A stretch of 64,000 nucleotides of DNA, from positions 513,501 to 577,500 of the forward strand of contig NZ_CP132543.1 in the NCBI RefSeq assembly GCF_030845195.1. The letters run 5' to 3'. The first letter of the stretch is position 1. Every line of letters starts with the position of its first letter. The stretch comes from Sanyastnella coralliicola. GTDB taxonomy: Bacteria > Bacteroidota > Bacteroidia > Flavobacteriales_D > Sanyastnellaceae. Of this stretch, positions 61,681 through 64,000 are shown in pieces. The notes under the pieces were generated by a model that ran no database searches, was not told the origin of the DNA, and was given only the letters and a program-made list of their open reading frames with translations. A program made the translations under genes and the position numbers.

Positions 61681-62823
61681 ATGAACTTTGAGCAGAACGA
61701 AAATTTGAAGATGATCGAGCAGATGGCTCGTGACTTCGCAGAACGTGAAATTCGTCCACACTTTATGGAGTGGGATGAAACACAGCATTTCCCAAAAGAA
61801 CTCTTTCACAAGCTTGGTGAACTCGGTATGATGGGGGTTTTGGTACCCGAACAATACGGGGGCGCCGGACTAGGATACTTCGAATACATGATCGTAATCC
61901 AGGAGATTGCGAAGGTGTGTGGTTCGATTGGTCTATCCGTTGCAGCACACAACTCACTGTGCACCAACCACATTTTGTCATTCGGAACAGAAGAACAAAA
62001 GCAGAAGTACCTACCTAAACTTGCTTCAGGTGAATGGATCGGAGCTTGGGGCTTAACAGAAGCAAACACAGGTTCAGACGCGATGCGCATGAAGTGTGTA
62101 GCTAAGAAGGAAGGAAACGAATGGGTGTTGAACGGAACAAAGAACTGGATTACTCACGGAATTAGTGGTGATGTGGCTGTAGTTCTTGCCCGTACCGGAG
62201 ACCTTCTTGATTCAAACGGCATCACCGCATTCGTTGTAGAACGCGGAACGCCAGGATTCAAAGGAGGGAAGAAGGAAAACAAATTAGGAATGCGCGCCAG
62301 TGAAACGGCGGAGCTTATCTTCGAAGATTGCCGCATTCCAGAAGAAAATGTACTCGGAGAGATCGGAGCTGGTTTCAAGCAAGCGATGAAGATTCTTGAT
62401 GGCGGACGTATCAGTATTGGAGCGTTGGCATTGGGAATTGCGAAGGGAGCGATGGAAGCAAGTGTTCGCTACTCAAAAGAGCGTGAGCAGTTCGGACAAC
62501 CAATTGCAAACTTCCAGGCAATTGCCTTTAAGTTGGCAGATATGGCTACAGAAATTGAAGCATCTGAGATGTTGCTTTCTGAGGCAGCCGATTTGAAGAA
62601 CCGTGGAGAGAACGTCACCAAGGTATCAGCCATGGCAAAGTACTACGCGAGTGAAGTTTCAGTGAAAGTAGCGACGGAAGGTGTGCAAATCTTCGGTGGT
62701 TATGGATACACGAAAGACTTCCCTGTAGAGAAGTTCTACCGTGATAGTAAGCTATGTACTATCGGGGAAGGAACCTCAGAGATCCAGAAATTGGTGATTT
62801 CGAGGGAAATATTAAAAGATTGA
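61681..62823 (+). CDS. Acyl-CoA dehydrogenase
   Basis: The 380-residue FAD enzyme oxidises an acyl-CoA to the enoyl-CoA. Family motifs are [21 protein letters not shown], the FAD-contacting [62 protein letters not shown], and the C-terminal [20 protein letters not shown] followed by [10 protein letters not shown] with the likely catalytic Glu. It resembles short/branched-chain members; the exact chain length is open. It lies 50 bp after apt and ends 57 bp before rpsU. Confidence 0.94.
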   Translation: MNFEQNENLKMIEQMARDFAEREIRPHFMEWDETQHFPKELFHKLGELGMMGVLVPEQYGGAGLGYFEYMIVIQEIAKVCGSIGLSVAAHNSLCTNHILSFGTEEQKQKYLPKLASGEWIGAWGLTEANTGSDAMRMKCVAKKEGNEWVLNGTKNWITHGISGDVAVVLARTGDLLDSNGITAFVVERGTPGFKGGKKENKLGMRASETAELIFEDCRIPEENVLGEIGAGFKQAMKILDGGRISIGALALGIAKGAMEASVRYSKEREQFGQPIANFQAIAFKLADMATEIEASEMLLSEAADLKNRGENVTKVSAMAKYYASEVSVKVATEGVQIFGGYGYTKDFPVEKFYRDSKLCTIGEGTSEIQKLVISREILKD

Positions 62824-62854
62824 TTTGGAGTACGTAGATAATTGCGTATCTTTG
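62824..62854 (+). promoter_or_regulatory. Promoter of rpsU (full -33/-7 consensus)
   Basis: TTTG (62824-62827), 19 nt, then TATCTTTG (62847-62854), an ideal Bacteroidota promoter with standard spacing. The leader to the ATG at 62881 is about 20 nt. This is the best promoter match in the window. Confidence 0.88.
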
Positions 62855-62880
62855 CGCTCCATTTTAGACGAAGGAATATT

Positions 62881-63072
62881 ATGTTGATCATACCAGTAAA
62901 AGAAGGAGAGAACATCGAACGTGCTCTCAAGAAGTTCAAGAAGAAATTCGATCGTACGGGAACAATGCGTGAGCTTCGTTACCGTCAAGAGTATGTGAAG
63001 CCATCTATCGAACGTCGTGAGGCGAAGAAGAAAGCTGTTTACAAAAACACGCTTCGTCAGCGCGAAGAATAA
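62881..63072 (+). CDS. rpsU: 30S ribosomal protein S21
   Basis: The 63-residue S21 protein shows MLIIPVKEGENIERALKKFK, then KKFDRTGTMRELRYRQEYVK and a basic C-terminus. It is the Bacteroidota form, and in this phylum the 30S platform region near S21 is tied to sequestering the anti-Shine-Dalgarno sequence, which fits the scarcity of Shine-Dalgarno sites here. The ATG at 62881 is chosen over an upstream in-frame start at 62842 that overlaps the promoter. A terminator follows, then the recombinase. Confidence 0.97.
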   Translation: MLIIPVKEGENIERALKKFKKKFDRTGTMRELRYRQEYVKPSIERREAKKKAVYKNTLRQREE

Positions 63073-63097
63073 GAGCGAACAACCTTTTCACTATATT

Positions 63098-63128
63098 AAG
63101 CGGAGTCTTTACGGCCTCCGCTTTTTTT
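63098..63128 (+). terminator. Intrinsic terminator after rpsU
   Basis: AAGCGGAG (63098-63105) pairs with CTCCGCTT (63115-63122), followed by T7. It ends one base before the recombinase ATG, so the recombinase depends on read-through. Confidence 0.88.
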
Positions 63129-64000
63129 ATGTCTAGAATTGATCTATTCCTTCAGTACCTCCGCTCGGAGAAACGTTCTTCGGAACACACAGTAAAGAGT
63201 TACGCCACCGATCTGGGGCAGTTTCAAGACTATTTAGCGTCTCAATACGAGATGGATGACCTGACGTCGTCAACGAGCATGATGATTCGTTCTTGGCTTG
63301 CGGATATGAAGTCGCGAGGGATCAGTGCGAAGTCTATGCATCGGAAACGATCAAGTCTTTCTACCTATTTCAAGTTTGCCCGAAAGCAAGGCTGGGTTGA
63401 TCACGATCCTGTGAAGAAAACCGTGGCTCCGAAAATGGAGAAACGACTGCCAGTATTTGCGAGTGAAGATCAGATGGGCAAGTTGCTCGATGAGGTCATG
63501 AAGGGAGGCGAAGACTTTTCGTCGAAAAGAGACCGTTTGATGGTAACCATCTTCTATGAAACGGGTATACGCTTATCAGAGCTGATCGGTATTACGATGC
63601 AAGCGATTGATTTTCAACGCGGCATGTTAAAGGTGCTTGGAAAGCGAAACAAAGAGCGGCTAATTCCGTTATCTAAAGAGACATTGGATCTAACGAAAGA
63701 TTACATCGAATCAAGGCAAGCGATCACCGGATCTGGAGACGCTTATTTACTCTGTACAGACCGGGGCGCCAAACTCTATCCAAATTTTGTTTATCGCAAG
63801 GTGAATGCTTATCTTGGAGAGGTAAGCAGCCTGGATAAGAGAAGTCCGCACGTCTTACGTCACACATTCGCGACGCATATGCTAAACAATGGAGCACAAC
63901 TGAATACAGTAAAAGAGTTGTTAGGGCATGCGAATCTTTCAGCGACCCAGGTGTATACTCATAACACGATCGAAAAGCTCAAGAATATTCATGAGCAGAA
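63129..64000 (+). CDS. Tyrosine recombinase XerC/XerD family (3' end beyond the window)
   Basis: The 290 visible residues are a Xer-type tyrosine recombinase, truncated only by the window edge. An N-terminal SAM-like DNA-binding domain (about 1-90; YLRSEKRSSEHTVKSYATDL) is followed by the catalytic domain. Arg is in YETGIRLSEL, Lys in LGKRNKERLIPL, then HVLRHTFATH (HxxR), GHANLSATQVYTH with the second His, and the Tyr nucleophile likely in VYTH. Xer proteins resolve chromosome dimers at dif, and the rpsU-xer order is common in Bacteroidota. No dif site is visible here. ATG 63129 directly follows the rpsU terminator. Confidence 0.92.
   Translation, partial: MSRIDLFLQYLRSEKRSSEHTVKSYATDLGQFQDYLASQYEMDDLTSSTSMMIRSWLADMKSRGISAKSMHRKRSSLSTYFKFARKQGWVDHDPVKKTVAPKMEKRLPVFASEDQMGKLLDEVMKGGEDFSSKRDRLMVTIFYETGIRLSELIGITMQAIDFQRGMLKVLGKRNKERLIPLSKETLDLTKDYIESRQAITGSGDAYLLCTDRGAKLYPNFVYRKVNAYLGEVSSLDKRSPHVLRHTFATHMLNNGAQLNTVKELLGHANLSATQVYTHNTIEKLKNIHEQ

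Overview
The window reads as chromosomal DNA of a marine-type member of the Bacteroidota, most likely a flavobacterial lineage near Cryomorphaceae/Schleiferiaceae. The phylum call rests on several independent signs: promoters of the form TTTG - about 19 nt - TAnnTTTG, few Shine-Dalgarno sequences, two secreted proteins with type IX secretion (T9SS) C-terminal sorting signals, a PorE-like envelope protein, a carboxypeptidase-regulatory-domain TonB receptor, a type III glutamine synthetase, and the rpsF-rpsR-rplI operon. The family-level placement is inference. I see no rRNA, tRNA, CRISPR array, prophage or insertion sequence.

Layout. 1-5150: folK, a deoxynucleoside kinase, sppA, a SpoU-type methyltransferase and an outer-membrane protein, with repeat-rich gaps. 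5450-11090 (minus): M48 peptidase, OmpA/TPR lipoprotein, accA, rdgB. 11085-19550: menaquinone genes menE, menC, menA, menB, menD, menF and menI, with a membrane acyltransferase-like gene embedded; only menH and the final methyltransferase are missing. 19580-22830: OmpR-type regulator, rsmG, ECF sigma factor, glycosyltransferase. 22919-30640: T9SS protease with lipoprotein, uvrB, outer-membrane protein, ribosomal operon, metallo-beta-lactamase-fold lipoprotein. 30767-37170: dnaX, TonB receptor, S4 protein, GNAT, aminotransferase. 37440-40970: three-gene glycosyltransferase cluster. 40950-43980: QEGLA-type/DUF1704 protein with ATP-grasp partner. 44130-55370: PNGase F-like protein, glnN, PorE-like protein, purM-prfA-pyrF. 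55426-64000: lipoprotein, DUF2851, PspC, potassium channel, AGCS symporter, helix-hairpin-helix protein, apt, acyl-CoA dehydrogenase, rpsU and a tyrosine recombinase cut by the window end.

Three things stand out beyond ordinary housekeeping content. (1) A 13-bp word, CGCTANCGCGGAA, occurs 16 times (10 with G at N), always inside genes, on both strands and in several reading frames. It behaves as a DNA-level signal, like an uptake or chromosome-maintenance sequence. (2) dnaX is split by an A10 run carrying the slippery heptamer A AAA AAG in frame. The zero frame stops at once, giving a gamma-like product, and the -1 frame continues into a full tau C-terminus; this is the reverse of the E. coli arrangement. 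(3) Intergenic composite elements recur at 1-265, 5153-5449 and 37172-37330. They combine heptamer tandem arrays with two hairpins whose copy-to-copy differences keep G-U pairing, and two of the three have a GTAG-type foot as in REP elements. A related inverted heptamer structure lies at 1445-1570.
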